DNA of 64,000 nucleotides from Alnus glutinosa (Eukaryota; Streptophyta; Magnoliopsida; Fagales; Betulaceae). The translations under genes were made by a program, and so were the position numbers. The notes beneath the pieces were generated by a model that was given only the letters and a program-made list of their open reading frames with translations, had not been told where the DNA came from and did not search any database. The stretch covers positions 24,950,001 through 25,014,000 of the forward strand of contig NC_084892.1 in the NCBI RefSeq assembly GCF_958979055.1. The letters are read 5' to 3'. Below, one piece after another: positions 12,136 to 23,824 of this stretch; the first letter of the stretch is position 1, and each line of letters opens with the position of its first letter.

Positions 12136-14034
12136 TGTTAGAATTATTTGTTAGTATTTTATATTATTAGTATTATTTCAATTGTTGCTTTAGTTATAGA
12201 CGAGTCTTTAGTATTTGTATTTGGTTAGAGGCCTCATGTTTATCTCTTTTATTTTTATCTTTTAGGAGTCTTGTTGACAGTAGGTTAGATTGTTGAGTTA
12301 GGAGTCAAATAGAAGTTCTATTTCATGTGGAACTCTATTTTCTATTATATTCCGTTCTTTTAAATACTGCTTTGTTATTGAATAAGAAATCAATCAAGTA
12401 AATTATCAAACCTTGTATTTGTGAGTTCCGAGCACCTCTAATTGCTCAACCAAGGAGGTCTAGAATTCATCGAAAATTCTAACATATCTCTCGTTCGTGC
12501 CGAAGTTAACCAAACTGCAATTTCCAAAGTACGAAGGATCACTCGATCCCACCAGCTGGGTGTGCCGAGCGGAACAGTTCTTTGAGTTCCAGAATATTAC
12601 CGAGGAAGAAAAGGTGCCTCTTGCCGCCTATCACTTAGAAGAAGAAGCACAACTATGGTACCAATTATTCCGGGAGAGTGGCGAGGTTCTGACGTGGGAA
12701 ACGCTGAAGGAAGGTATGCATGCCCGTTATGGTCCTACACAATTTGAGGATTATTTTGGTGATCTAACAAAACTAAGGCAAACCGGCAGTGTAAGGGAAT
12801 ACCAAGGCCAGTACGAGAGACTGCTGAGCAAGGCTGGAAAGCTAGCAGATGGGAGGATTTATTAGTGGATTGAAGGATGGGATTAGAGCAGACGTACAAG
12901 CATGTCGACCTCAGTCCTTAACGTCGGCAGTAGCCTTAGCTCGTCTATATGAAGACAAGCACAATACACAGAGGCACGTGCCGACGTTCTCAGAAGAAAG
13001 GCAAAATTCCTAGTCAACCGGATATCCACCTCTACCATCTACAAATCTAACTTATGGTCACAATTTAGCAATAAAACGCTTGAATCCAACGGAGTTAGCA
13101 GACAGACGATCCAAGGGCCTTTGCTTTAACTGTGATGAGAAATTCTTCTCTGGGCATCGATGTAAGAAGTTGTTTAAGATAGAAGCAATTTATGAGGAAG
13201 AAGACTTGAGGGAAGGAGAAGGCAGGGAAGACCCACTGGAGTATGTGGAAGAAGTTTGATGTTCGTAAGATTGGAATAAAGGGATGTATGTCCCAGTAGA
13301 TAACAGACATGTTGTCTAAGTAGGACACTTAGTATGAGTAGGAATATATTTAAATTATATTAGTATCCAAAAAAAAAAAGGGGGGTTAGCAATTGAGTAG
13401 TAGTCCACTTTTTTAGGTTTTAAGATCTCTAAGACCTTGAGGATGAATCATTCTCCTACTGATGCTACATGGGAGCTCCTACCAGAATTTATGCTTCGTT
13501 TCCAACATTTTCCCTTGAGGACAAGGGAAATTTTAAGGGAGGAGGAATGATACGTGTAGAAGAAGAGTTAGATATCAAGACTACCAAGAAAAGGAGTTAG
13601 AGACCAAGACTATCAAGAAGAGTGTGGAGTAGTTAGATTAGATAGAAGTGTTAATAAGAGGATATGTCCTCAAGTAGTTAAGTAGTACTAGGTCTCAATG
13701 AGATGCAGTGTCCTCGTAGCAGAGTCCTAGTAGCAAGTTTTAGAAGTTGTGGTAGAAGTTTATTAATCTTTCCTAGTAGAAGCCTAATGTAGTTCATCTA
13801 CTTAGTCAGCCGTATCTTGTAAACTCTATAAAGAGGAGAAGCTGATGAATAAAGGGGGCAATCAATTAATATCAATTTCAACTCTTGAGTTGTTTGGGAG
13901 GTCTCTAGGTTCCTCGAATTACCTAGCATTATCACGTTCTATTGCAATCGTAGGCAAACCAAGGAGATCCGATCCTGTTGCCTTCCCTGTTCAACAACCA
14001 AATACACGTTCCAAATCTCGGGCACGTAACATCA
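12136..14034 (+). mobile_element. Ty3/gypsy-type LTR fossil with gag, no pol
   Basis: A left LTR-like block runs from TGTTAGAATT at 12136 to AATTCTAACA at about 12483. A gag-like capsid frame follows from 12497 (FPKYEGSLDPTSWVCRAEQF, LAAYHLEEEAQLWYQLF, REYQGQYERLL), then a CCHC-like knuckle region (FNCDEKFFSGHRCKK) near 13120-13165. A purine-rich tract near 13535 precedes a second LTR-like block from 13549 to about 14032 that ends in CACGTAACA. No integrase, reverse transcriptase or protease was seen, so the copy looks internally shortened and non-autonomous. It is broken and of moderate age; I did not attempt a divergence estimate because the two LTR-like blocks do not look like one family. 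Confidence 0.7.
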
Positions 14035-14443
14035 TGTTACGTGCCTAATTACTCAAACGCATAACGGATAAGTAAGGATAGTTCGAGGAACCCTAATACC
14101 TCCCAAATCAACTCAAGAGCTGAATATTAATAATCTTTGCTTACCTTTATTTATCAACCCAATAGGTTTATATAGAATTACAAAGAAATGCGATAAACAT
14201 AAACTACTCCCATATGGATAGAGATGTATCTTATGACTATCCTATCACTAACAACTATTAATAAAGATAATACTCAACTACTTAGGGATAACATACTATC
14301 CCTTTATCCCTACTTAAGGATAGACTTTACTAGATAAATAATAACTAAATAACAAAGATGTAATAATAACCAAATAACAAAAAAACATGATTGCTTGCAA
14401 ACTTTTTTGTTTTCATCCTTTTATCCCCATCTGGTACGTAACA
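14035..14443 (-). mobile_element. Solo LTR, inverted relative to its neighbour
   Basis: Bounded by TGTTACGTGCC and GGTACGTAACA. Read on the minus strand it matches the preceding LTR: CTCTTGAGTTGATTTGGGAG and GGTTCCTCGAA recur in the same order. The two meet tail to tail at a palindrome (GGCACGTAACA, TC, ATGTTACGTGCC) at 14021-14045. No clear 5-bp target duplication was seen. Fossil, broken. Confidence 0.6.
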
Positions 14444-14856
14444 TTGGACCTGAATTTTGCCCTATATTAGCTAAATAGGAAAATTAGAGCATTTGCTAGA
14501 AATGCCCTAAGAGGGCCCTACTGAGAAATGCGATACTTGTAGAGAATGAGAATGCAAGGGCATAGAGCCAATAAATAGCTTCTTTGTTTGTTTAATTTGT
14601 TTTTTTTTGTCCTAAGTCAATATTATTCAATAAGATGGATATGTTATCATCTCATGCTTTAAAGGAGGTTGCATGTATAATTGAACTCCAAACTTATTAA
14701 CCAAATAATATAATGATAATAATGAAAAGCAATATTGCAGCACTTTAATTTCAATTGACAAAGGCCAAGTACTGAAAATTAAAATTAAAGGCCCAATATT
14801 TTATTCCAGTTGATCCCTCCAGCTAAATCTGAGACTCAATCCAGGACTTGTGAAAA
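14444..14856. other. 3' flank of the laccase gene
   Basis: AT-rich; presumably holds the laccase 3' UTR and polyadenylation signals. No other feature seen. Confidence 0.5.
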
Positions 14857-16778
14857 TCAACATTTCGGAAGATCTGACGGAGGAGGAGGCAGCTTCTGAT
14901 TAGGAAACTTTCCATCTAGAACAACCCAAGCCATTCTTAGACCCCAGCTCAAGTGGACGTCAAAGTGGCAATGCATTAACCATACCCCTATAATTAACAC
15001 ACAAAATAATAAACTTGATTAGCTCCAAATAATTAGTGAACAAACCTCATTTAATCTTCTTTTCCCCCCTCCCTCAATTTGAATAGAAAAGGGATAAAAA
15101 ATAAAAAAACCCCTCATTTAATTAGTTAAAAGAAATTGAATCCTCTATTTAAAAATAAATAGCTAACAAAAATTCCGCATGTCAATTCAAAAATTGAAAG
15201 ATTCTATGGGAAGTGAGTTCCTACTCGGGTTTCGGGATAATGTTAGAAGTTCTTCTTGTGTGTTTCTAAAAAAGAAGTGTTCGGCTTTTAAAATCACAAT
15301 TTGATTTGTGATTGGTCACTATTAGATTTTGATCCAATAATGATTTTAATAACACAATATTTTTAAAGGGACATAAGAATGACTTCTAGAATTACTCTTC
15401 CTTACTCATGTTGAGAAACGAGAAAACTATTGTACCTCACATGTGTCCTAATTAGGATTATTGAATTCTGTAAATAAAATATAGGAAACTTTACTTACCC
15501 TTCAAAGTATAGGCACTTTTGTAATTATAATCTCAAATTTTTTAAATTTATAATGTTTGTATTCTAAGAATTTTTTCCTTTTAATTTTATCCCTTTTTTT
15601 TTAATAAAAAAAATTATTAAACTGTACAAATTAAATGCCTCCTTTAAAAAAAAAATGGTAAAATTAAAAAGAAAAAGTTCTTGAGATGCAAATTTTTAAA
15701 CTTTAAAAGTATGATCGCAAAAGTGCCTGTACTTCAACCGGTAAGATTTTCCCTGAAGCATATTTACCCAATGATCGAACTGATATTTCTCACCTGGGTT
15801 GTCTGCTAGAAACCGAATTGCAACCCAACCGCCGGACGGCACACCGACCGTGTTTCTTTCAACGGGGTCAATAAGATTGAACTTTGTCGGGTCCTTGTGT
15901 GGATCATAGTTGCCGAAACCTTGTCCAACAACAAAGAAATTAAATCCATGCAAATGTAAAGGGTGGCTCTCAGCCCCGAGAATACTAGTGTCCTGCAAGA
16001 CAAGCTCCACGCTAGCGCCGAAAGGGAGAGTTACTACTTTGGTTCCATTGGAAACTCTAGTATTGTTCGGCGGAGTCCCTGTATAGTTAAAAGGATTTTG
16101 TGGGTTGCTAGGAAAATCGGCGGTGTAAACGCCATTTGATTGTCCATAGAAGTGGGCTTGAAGCAGAGCCGTCGCCGGAAGTGGAAAGGAGATATTGTTG
16201 ATCGAAGCTGCGAACTTTGTTCCGTTGGGTCCTTGGCATGTTTGGTTTTTCGGGCACGGGTTTGTTCCAAGGCCTACCGTGAAGAAGAAGCGCTTGTCAA
16301 CGCTTTGGGGAACATTAGCGGGGAATTGAGCAGTCGCTAAGCTTCGGAGTTTGCTCGTATAATTTGCGGCGAAGGACGTGTCGTTGAGAGCGGGCAGAGT
16401 TGGTTTGAAGAGTGGAAACTTCTTCGTTGAATAATAATAATTAGATGGTAATTCATATTCAAGGATACCGGCGACAGTGGAGTTGTCGAAGGTGCCGAGG
16501 CCGGTCGCATATGGCCTTGCGGCCATGAGAAAAGTGGCGTTTGGGAAGTGAGGTTTAGTTTTGAGAAGAACGTTTGCCGTTTGTCCGGGGTTGATGAGTA
16601 TCGTATCGGTCTCAAACGGTTTAACATAAACGGCGTCAGCTTCAACAACGGTTATAGAGTGGTTTGCGATACTGAAGAAGAGCTCGTCGTTGAGTGCAGC
16701 GTTGATTAAGCGAAGAAGATAAGTTTCCCCTGCTTTCACCTTCAGCCTGAATGTATCTGCCAATGGAAGGAGCATTTA

Positions 16779-16844
<66 letters not shown>

Positions 16845-17785
16845 CTATGTGGAATTTGAAAGAAGGGTTAGTGATGATAGCTTTTGATCATCTGATACCT
16901 CCGGCGCCGGAGCAATTGTACAAGGGCCCCGGAAGCCCGTTGATGGTATAGGCATCCGAGACGTTTGGTCCTGCACCTGTTCGGAGGGCCTGGCTAACAA
17001 TTGCCTCAGGGTCTACATTAAACCACTCTCCTGCGATTCATGTACGTTGGTATGCTTAATAATTAACAATTACGTAGAGATAATGGTTAATTAAGCAAAA
17101 GTCATTACTTAATTACCAAAGATGATGGGAATTTCCTTGTAAGGTTTGGCAAATGGATAGGGGATGCCACGCTTGGGAAGAATGAGTAGTGGGCCATAGA
17201 CAGTGGCTCTTAGCCATGAAAAATGGGCATGCCAAAACAGAGTCCCTCTTTGACCAACAATGGTGTAGTTGTAGACATAGCTCTGGCCAGTTCGTATGGG
17301 GCACTGAGTTATGTATCCGGGTCCATCGGCCCACCCACTTCGAAGTTGTCGAATTCCATGCCTGTTTCAAAGAGAAAGGATTCCATATTAATTAACCAAC
17401 AAATCTTGCTCTTAATTATGGTATTAATTAGGTGATGAATTAAGCCCCATACCAGTGGATAGAGATATTCGTTTTAACATGGTTGACCACTTTAATAAGA
17501 AGATTGTCACCCTCCCTCGCCACAATGCGAGGCCCAGGGTACTGTCCATTTACAGTAACCATGCTCTTCGTGTGGCACAGGCGTGTTACATTTTGTAATA
17601 CGATCTACAAAATAAGAAATGGAAGAAAGAATCAACAGAAATAATATTGGAGAACATTAAGGAAATTCATGCATGGGATCGATCGAGTCACGTACGTTAA
17701 ACTTGTAGTGCCTGGTTTTGCCGGCTGCAAGTTGAGGAAGAAGCAGAAGAAAAGCTATGAATGGGAAAATAAGAAGAAGTCTCAT
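14857..17785 (-). CDS. LAC17-like: Laccase, LAC17/LAC2-like (multicopper oxidase), 570 aa
   Basis: Exons (minus): 17785-17696, 17604-17453, 17361-17117, 17030-16899, 16756-15794 and 14987-14857. Together they give 1713 nt, in phase, all GT-AG; the 152- and 245-nt exons match the usual plant laccase structure. It should oxidise monolignols in the cell wall for lignin polymerisation. A hydrophobic signal peptide fills residues 1-22. All copper-ligand motifs are present: IHWHG (H80/H82), WHAHFSW (H125/H127), [11 protein letters not shown] (H471, H474, H476) and [13 protein letters not shown] (H533-C534-H535, H539), with Leu near the axial type-1 copper position. Segments such as [30 protein letters not shown] and [20 protein letters not shown] point to the LAC17/LAC2 clade rather than LAC4. 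The ORF alone would start inside exon 5 because intron 4 carries a (TA)n tract. The gene looks intact. Confidence 0.95.
16782..16842. repeat. (TA)n tract inside laccase intron 4
   Basis: About 61 bp of TA repeats fill nearly half of the 142-nt intron 16757-16898. It lies about 25 nt from the 3' splice site, where length changes could affect splicing. Confidence 0.95.
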
Positions 17786-17850
17786 GTTTGTTGGTGATGC
17801 ACCCTTTTCTCCCTAACTCTCTCTGTTGGAGAAGGTTAAGGGAGGCAGAG

Positions 17851-17862
17851 TTATATATATAT
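17851..17862 (-). promoter_or_regulatory. TATA box of the laccase gene
   Basis: On the minus strand GCATATATATATAAC lies about 65-75 bp before the ATG at 17785, a normal distance for a short plant 5' leader. Confidence 0.6.
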
Positions 17863-17989
17863 GCTAAAAATTAAGAAGGTCAGTGAAACTGGTACGGTAC
17901 TTGTGTTTTAAATAGGTTAAGTTTAATCTTAATCAGATATATATAAGCTCTTGATTCTTGAGTACCCTCCACTGGTAAGCCGGTTTTCA

Positions 17990-18470
17990 AGGGTACGTAA
18001 GTTCTACATACCCAAAGTTTATATCATTTGGTATCAGAACTATAAATCTAATTTAAAAAGAGATAAAGGAAATAGAGAAAACATATATTTTAGGTGGTTC
18101 GGTCTATAGCCTACATCCACACGTCTAAGCCTTTTGTTGGTTACATCATTTCTATTTGATTGTATACAAGACTCTATTTACAGAGAAATAATCTGAACGT
18201 CACAAGTTTCTTCTACTTCTATATTAATAACAATAAATCTAATTTATCATCTTGTTAGTCTTGTCTCTTGAGTGTTTGTAACTCTTGTCTCAATAGGGGA
18301 AGACTTATGGGCTGGATTAAAATATTATTGATAGGTGAGTGGAGCTGCCAAAAGAGAAAGGGCTACCATCGGGTCAGTGTTAATAGAGTGAGCTGTCGTA
18401 AACATCGACTACAAAAGTATGATAATATGTTACGATTTTTGTGTCCCACATGAGTTAAGTTTAATCTTAA
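17990..18470. mobile_element. LTR-like fossil fragment (possibly Ty1/copia)
   Basis: TTTGGTATCAGAAC near 18037 resembles a degenerate initiator-Met primer-binding site, and GGTGGTTCGGTC with GCCTACATCCACAC near 18095-18120 resembles motifs common in plant copia-type LTRs. No coding sequence. Ends not defined; broken. Confidence 0.35.
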
Positions 18471-18666
18471 TCATATGTATATAAACTTCTCGCTACCCTC
18501 TATTTAATTATAAACTAAAAAATAATTCGAGAACAATTTTGGAGTGCTGTGAAAGAAAATCCGGTCACGCCAGTTGACCGACACGTACGTTATTTTCGGC
18601 GTTGGAACTTTCCTTGCTCATGAATCATGATGATGCAATCCAAACAAGTACACATTTTTTATTGGG

Positions 18667-18676
18667 ACCAACCAAC
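18667..18676 (+). promoter_or_regulatory. AC-II-like MYB site upstream of the laccase
   Basis: ACCAACCAAC contains the AC-II element ACCAACC known from lignin-gene promoters. A near AC-I match, ACCTACT, lies about 35 bp further upstream. They sit about 0.9 kb before the laccase ATG. Short motifs occur by chance, so this is suggestive only. Confidence 0.4.
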
Positions 18677-18699
18677 TTCCATAGCAGGCAAGAAAGGGA

Positions 18700-19966
18700 G
18701 GCACGGGCACCTACTAATTAAGGAACTTAATTTTGGAGTGTAATCAAAGATAATGAATATTGCATGCAAATTCAAGCTGCTTGACTTCTTGCTTCTATTC
18801 AGCTGGTCCTGTTTATAGGTACATATATTATAGTACACCGACAGATTATAATTTATATACGACAGAGAGTAGCATATTTCTGACGTTATATATCTTAAAA
18901 AAAAAATTGTAATAAATTTTTAAGAAGAAGCTAATTTAGTAGATATATTAATTAAGTACTTTTATTTAGATATAAACAAATACATCCTCCGCGCCTAGTT
19001 TTTATTTGTTTTGACTTGAAATGATCACATAATTATATATAGATAAAAATCTAATAATACATCTTTTTTTTTTTTTTAACGAAAGATCTAAGTATTTCAT
19101 TGATCAAAGATCACGAGTATAAGGCTCTTACATCACAAAGCATAAAGCTCTGTAAAATCATAATCACATGCTGTGAGGTTCCATACTCATAGATACAAAT
19201 AAAATTCTTACAATAAAGTGCTATCTATGACTTGCATCTTCCACTAACCTATGTACGTACAAAAATAGGTAAAGAGTATATCTACTCCGAGCAGAGACTA
19301 GATCTAAGACAATGGTAGCCAAATATCCTAAAAATTTATTTAAACCGGCCGTGAGAGATAATTCCTCACACCGAACTATCCAGGCCGTGAGAGATAACCT
19401 CTCACACCTAACTAACTTTCATCCCATATATCATCCATGATGAAAGAAGAAAAACTTTTATTCAAAGCAAAAACACAACCAGCAAACAGCAGCAGCAGGT
19501 AAGGAGGAGATGAACGGCACAACACGAAGGTAGACCAACGAAATGTATTGCAGGGATGCCAAAATTGATGATCTTATCAGAGCATACCTACAAACAAAAG
19601 AAAAACCAGAATGGGAGGGGACCGGAGGATAGGAGCGAAGAGTAAAAAAGAAGAAGAAAAAAAATGACTCCTCCTTTCAGATCTGTTTTCTGAAGGATGA
19701 AGTTTATGGCTGGCTTCTCTTTGAGAGAATGGTAGCGATAAAATTTTAAATCTAATGAGACACTTGAAATATCATTTATTTTATATTTGGATTTTACTAG
19801 GAATCATTTCTTTATTTTTCTTTTTTCTTTTTTGAAATATGGATAATAAGAAAAATGAAGAAAGTTGACACGTATGTTGAAACATCCCAAAAAGGAAAGC
19901 AGGATATTTAAATTAGGATAAAAACATAAACATCCATCTCACATATAACATATGCATATTTTATTT

Positions 19967-20030
<64 letters not shown>

Positions 20031-20884
20031 TCAAGAATATGGATAAAATTAAAATATTTGTGTTTAATTAAACAGTAATAAAAAAAAGTAAACTAAAAAC
20101 TATTGACGATCATGATAATAGTGTTTTTGATTATAAATTTATAATAATACAACTTAGCACAATTAACAACTATACATAGTGCCGATGAGAGCATATATTA
20201 AAGTTCAATCCCATTGGAAAAAAAGAAAATTGTATAAATATAATAATAATAATAATAAAACTATTTAATATGTGTATCATACTTGTATGAATTAAGCTAG
20301 CAGGTACGTACGTACGTACGCTATTTGGAGGACATTATTGTTCAGTAGTTTAATCTCAAGCCTTATTAATTATATATATATTGGTAATCAAGCAAATCAA
20401 GAAGATTGCGGTTGTTCTATTGTCCATGCCAGCATCAATGGATGGATCATGAGTTATCAGTAGTCGCTTTTTCACTTTCATGGACACGGACAAATTAAGG
20501 TGGTCGGTGTTAGGGCGCGGGAGTCGTACGTTGTTTAAGGAGTTTCTAAGCAAAGCTACATGGCAGGGATCGATGGTAAATTAAACCACACCTACTAATT
20601 AAAGTTACCTATGACCTACACGTAGAAAAAGCAAGATTCTAAAGTCAAAGTTTGGTTAAAATGTAGGGTACGAGGTCCCGTCCGGTCATTAATCTCATGA
20701 AGACGTGAAAAGCATACAATATATATAATTACTACTAGACTCCAACCACTATGCTTCTAGTTGTATGTATGGACCTCTCGCTCCACTTCCGACCATGTTT
20801 TAAGAGAGCCACCTTGAAAAACTAGTTCACAAGGAGTGGCTACACCAAATACCTCTCTCAGGATAGTCAAAATCCCCTTTTAAG
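18700..20884. other. Intergenic sequence with degenerate repeats
   Basis: No gene. From about 19063 a poly-T start followed by AACGAAAGATCTAAGTATTT, CATTGATCAAAG reads on the minus strand like a retroposon tail, AATGAAATACTTA then oligo-A. It resembles the tail of the LINE at 34.1 kb, so 19063-19745 may be another 3' retroposon end. GGCCGTGAGAGATAA occurs twice near 19350-19400. A (TA)n run lies at 19971-20027. Confidence 0.4.
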
Positions 20885-21612
20885 TAAGGGTGTACAATTA
20901 AGTAGGGCGGTTATTAACTACTAATTAATAACCAGTAACCGATAATAATCGCAAACAATTACTAACCGGATAACTAAAAATAACTGTAACTAGATATATA
21001 ATTAGATACTTCGATTGTGGTTACCGGTTAAATTTTTTAAAAAAATCGGTTAATAATCAAGTAACTAATAACCAATTTATATATATATATTGAGAAGCAT
21101 CAAAATAGGTGCAAGGAAGAATATTGCACGATCTAATCCACCTGTGAGGTTGATATTCAAGATAAGGCAAATAGTGAAAGCACATCACAATAGGTAGCTA
21201 CATTACGTACCAACAGCCGGAGCTGCATGTTGGTAATGAATCTAATCGGTGGAGGAAAACTGACAGAGTTGCTTTGACCAGATTGATTGGTTGGGAAATC
21301 TGTCTTCCATATCTTTCCTCTCATCTGACGGCCGGTATTGTCATGTTGATTCTCATTTTTGTATCAGTGGCTTGCACTCCCGTTTTTGGAGGTATAAAAT
21401 CTAATAACTATTTAGTATTGGGCATTGAATATTGAATGGTTGGATATTGTTTTTTTTTTTTTTTTAAAAAAAAAAATAATAATAAAAATCAAATAATGTA
21501 AGAGAATTGGTTACCGATTAATAATCAGTTTTTGATAACCGAATAACCGACAATTGGTAATAATCTTTACTGGTTGTGGTTGCGCACAACCACAATAGAT
21601 TGTGTACCTCTA
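20885..21612. mobile_element. hAT-like non-autonomous element (MITE)
   Basis: The left end TAAGGGTGTACAATTAAG and right end (reverse complement TAGAGGTACACAATC) form similar inverted termini. The interior is filled with repeated AACCGGTTA/GGTTATTAACC-type motifs in both orientations near each end, typical of small hAT derivatives. No coding capacity. The flanking octamers (CTTTTAAG and TTTGTTAG) match at only five positions, so the target duplication is weak. Confidence 0.5.
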
Positions 21613-23824
21613 TTTGTTAGGGCAAAGTGTTCATGTGAGAAGGAAGAGTCATCCCCTCTATCATTTTTGTTTTATTATTATTATTATGCATTTTCATTAT
21701 TTTTTTTTTAATTTTTTTATGAGCTGAGGTAGAATTTTGCATACGTGAAAAGTTATGTTGGGTTTTTAAACGATAGATGGACAGACATATCAAATTAATA
21801 AATTTGTAAAATAGAAGTGTTAATTTTGTCACTTTTAAAAACTCTTAAGTACTTTTTTGAAAAAACCACACGTACCAAATTATATATTTAATCTTAAAAG
21901 AAAAGAAAAGAGAAAAAAAAAAAAAAAAAAAACCATAAAAGCATGTGATTTAGAGACTTACTGACGTCTATATTTTGTGAATCACTTTCTTCTCCCCCCT
22001 TATTTTCTTGTCATGGTACATATTTTAATTATGATTATTGTTCTTTTTAAAAGTTAAATCTCTTATCTTAGAACAGTTTCCGGTTGAATGAACACGTGGG
22101 TTTGGTTAGAGGAATATATGTAAAAGAGAAAGAGAATTAGTGGCAAGAGCTTGTTGGGGATGCGCGGGCAAGAGATAACTCTGATGTTTAAATTAATTAT
22201 TTGCTCGGGAAGAATTGGGCTAGGCGATTGGGCTCAGTTCCAGGCTTATCTTATATTCTGGGCCTGTGGTCACAAATGAGAGTTTGTCTCAATGGGCTGG
22301 ACTATCCTGTTGGCCCAATTTCCAACATCTTCACACAACTCAAACTTGTCTTCGTTGAATATTCTTATGGCATGCTTTGTTTGAGAAGCCCTAGAGTTTA
22401 ACTGAAATTAGGTGTGATGGCAAGATTGGTTATAATGCATCGAAATGAGGTTCATGAATTACATCAGAAAGTGGCTATTAAGAGAGCACACAACTTAGAG
22501 CATTTATAGTGAAGGTGTCAAAATTTCAGCAAATTTTGATTTTCAATTTTGATTGAAAATATCACTTTTGTTATTTTAGCTATTTAGTTTTTAAAATGTC
22601 TAAATACCAAACTCTTTAAATATTCTCTATTTTAAAATAAATACTATTTTTTATTAACTTTTCAACTAACTAACATTTCATTGTTCTAGAATCCTCTCTT
22701 CTCCACCAAACCCAACCTTTTTCTAGAATCCTTTGTTTTCCGCCAGACCCAACCCTCTTCGATGACGGTTGGCTTCTTCTGGGCCTCATTTGCTTCTAGA
22801 TCTGCCGGAACCCTAATCCCTAGCGATGCGCCTCATATTGCCGCAACGAGAAAACCCGGCCTCGCTGTTGCGCCTATCTCCGGACCCAACCCGTTCTCCG
22901 GCCGGCTTCTCCTCTGTCGACCGGCTTTTTTCTCCTCTATGGCTCTGCTTCTAGATCCTCTAGCGCCAAACACAAAAGGGGAACAGTGAAGAGGATAGGA
23001 AAGAGATGAAAGAAGTTGGAATCCACGAAAATGAAATAAAAAACAAAAAAATAATAAGAGACGAGGCTCTCTTTACTCGATTGAAAAGACAATGGTGTTT
23101 GACACTTGACTGATTTATTGTAACAATAGAAAGTTTGCTGCAAAGGTGTTTTTTAGATTTCTCATATGATTTTGATGATATCAACTCTTTGGCAACCTCA
23201 CTACAAATGCTTTTAGCCAATGTACCATCAAATTCCACGAAAGGGGTTAATGGGTTGGAAGGGGGGAGGGTAGGCAAAAGGAGTTTAATCCTGAACCCAG
23301 TTGTTCTCCCTCTTTAAATTCTCAACAACTTTCCTTAGAAAATTAATTGTACCATCTTACTCATGTCTAACAATATTACCAAACTTATGCACATTGAGAT
23401 TGTTAAGCCATAAGCGGGTACTATGGATCACGGCCTGGGAAGTGAAATGGAGAGATTCATTTTAAGGTTCAGATTAAATTTTGTCGTTTATATTGTACGT
23501 GACAAAATATTCCTGATGTGACATTATATATATTAATAAATAAAATAAAAATATTCATAAAATGCTCAAAATTCCATGTACAAAGCGGGGGAAATCATCT
23601 CCCAATCTCTCTTTCTTATTCTTTCTTAACAATTATTAATTTCCGTCCAATCAAATGGCTCACCAGTTCTATGATTACACCTCATACAAAGCGGGTGGAT
23701 CATAGATCGGACGGTAACTAATCCCTATGACCACTATAATAGCATGGCCCAAGGACTACATAATAATCTAAAACTACAGATCCGTCGTCCATTGAAAAAA
23801 TCTATAGCTACAAGCTCGTGGGAC
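21613..23824. other. Intergenic sequence upstream/downstream of PCS1-like gene
   Basis: AT-rich to 22500. From 22500 to 23320 lies GC-richer sequence with short open frames that match nothing I recognise. TAGAATCCTCTCTTCTCC and TAGAATCCTTTGTTTTCC at about 22690-22740 are a short direct repeat. I see no supported gene. Confidence 0.45.
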
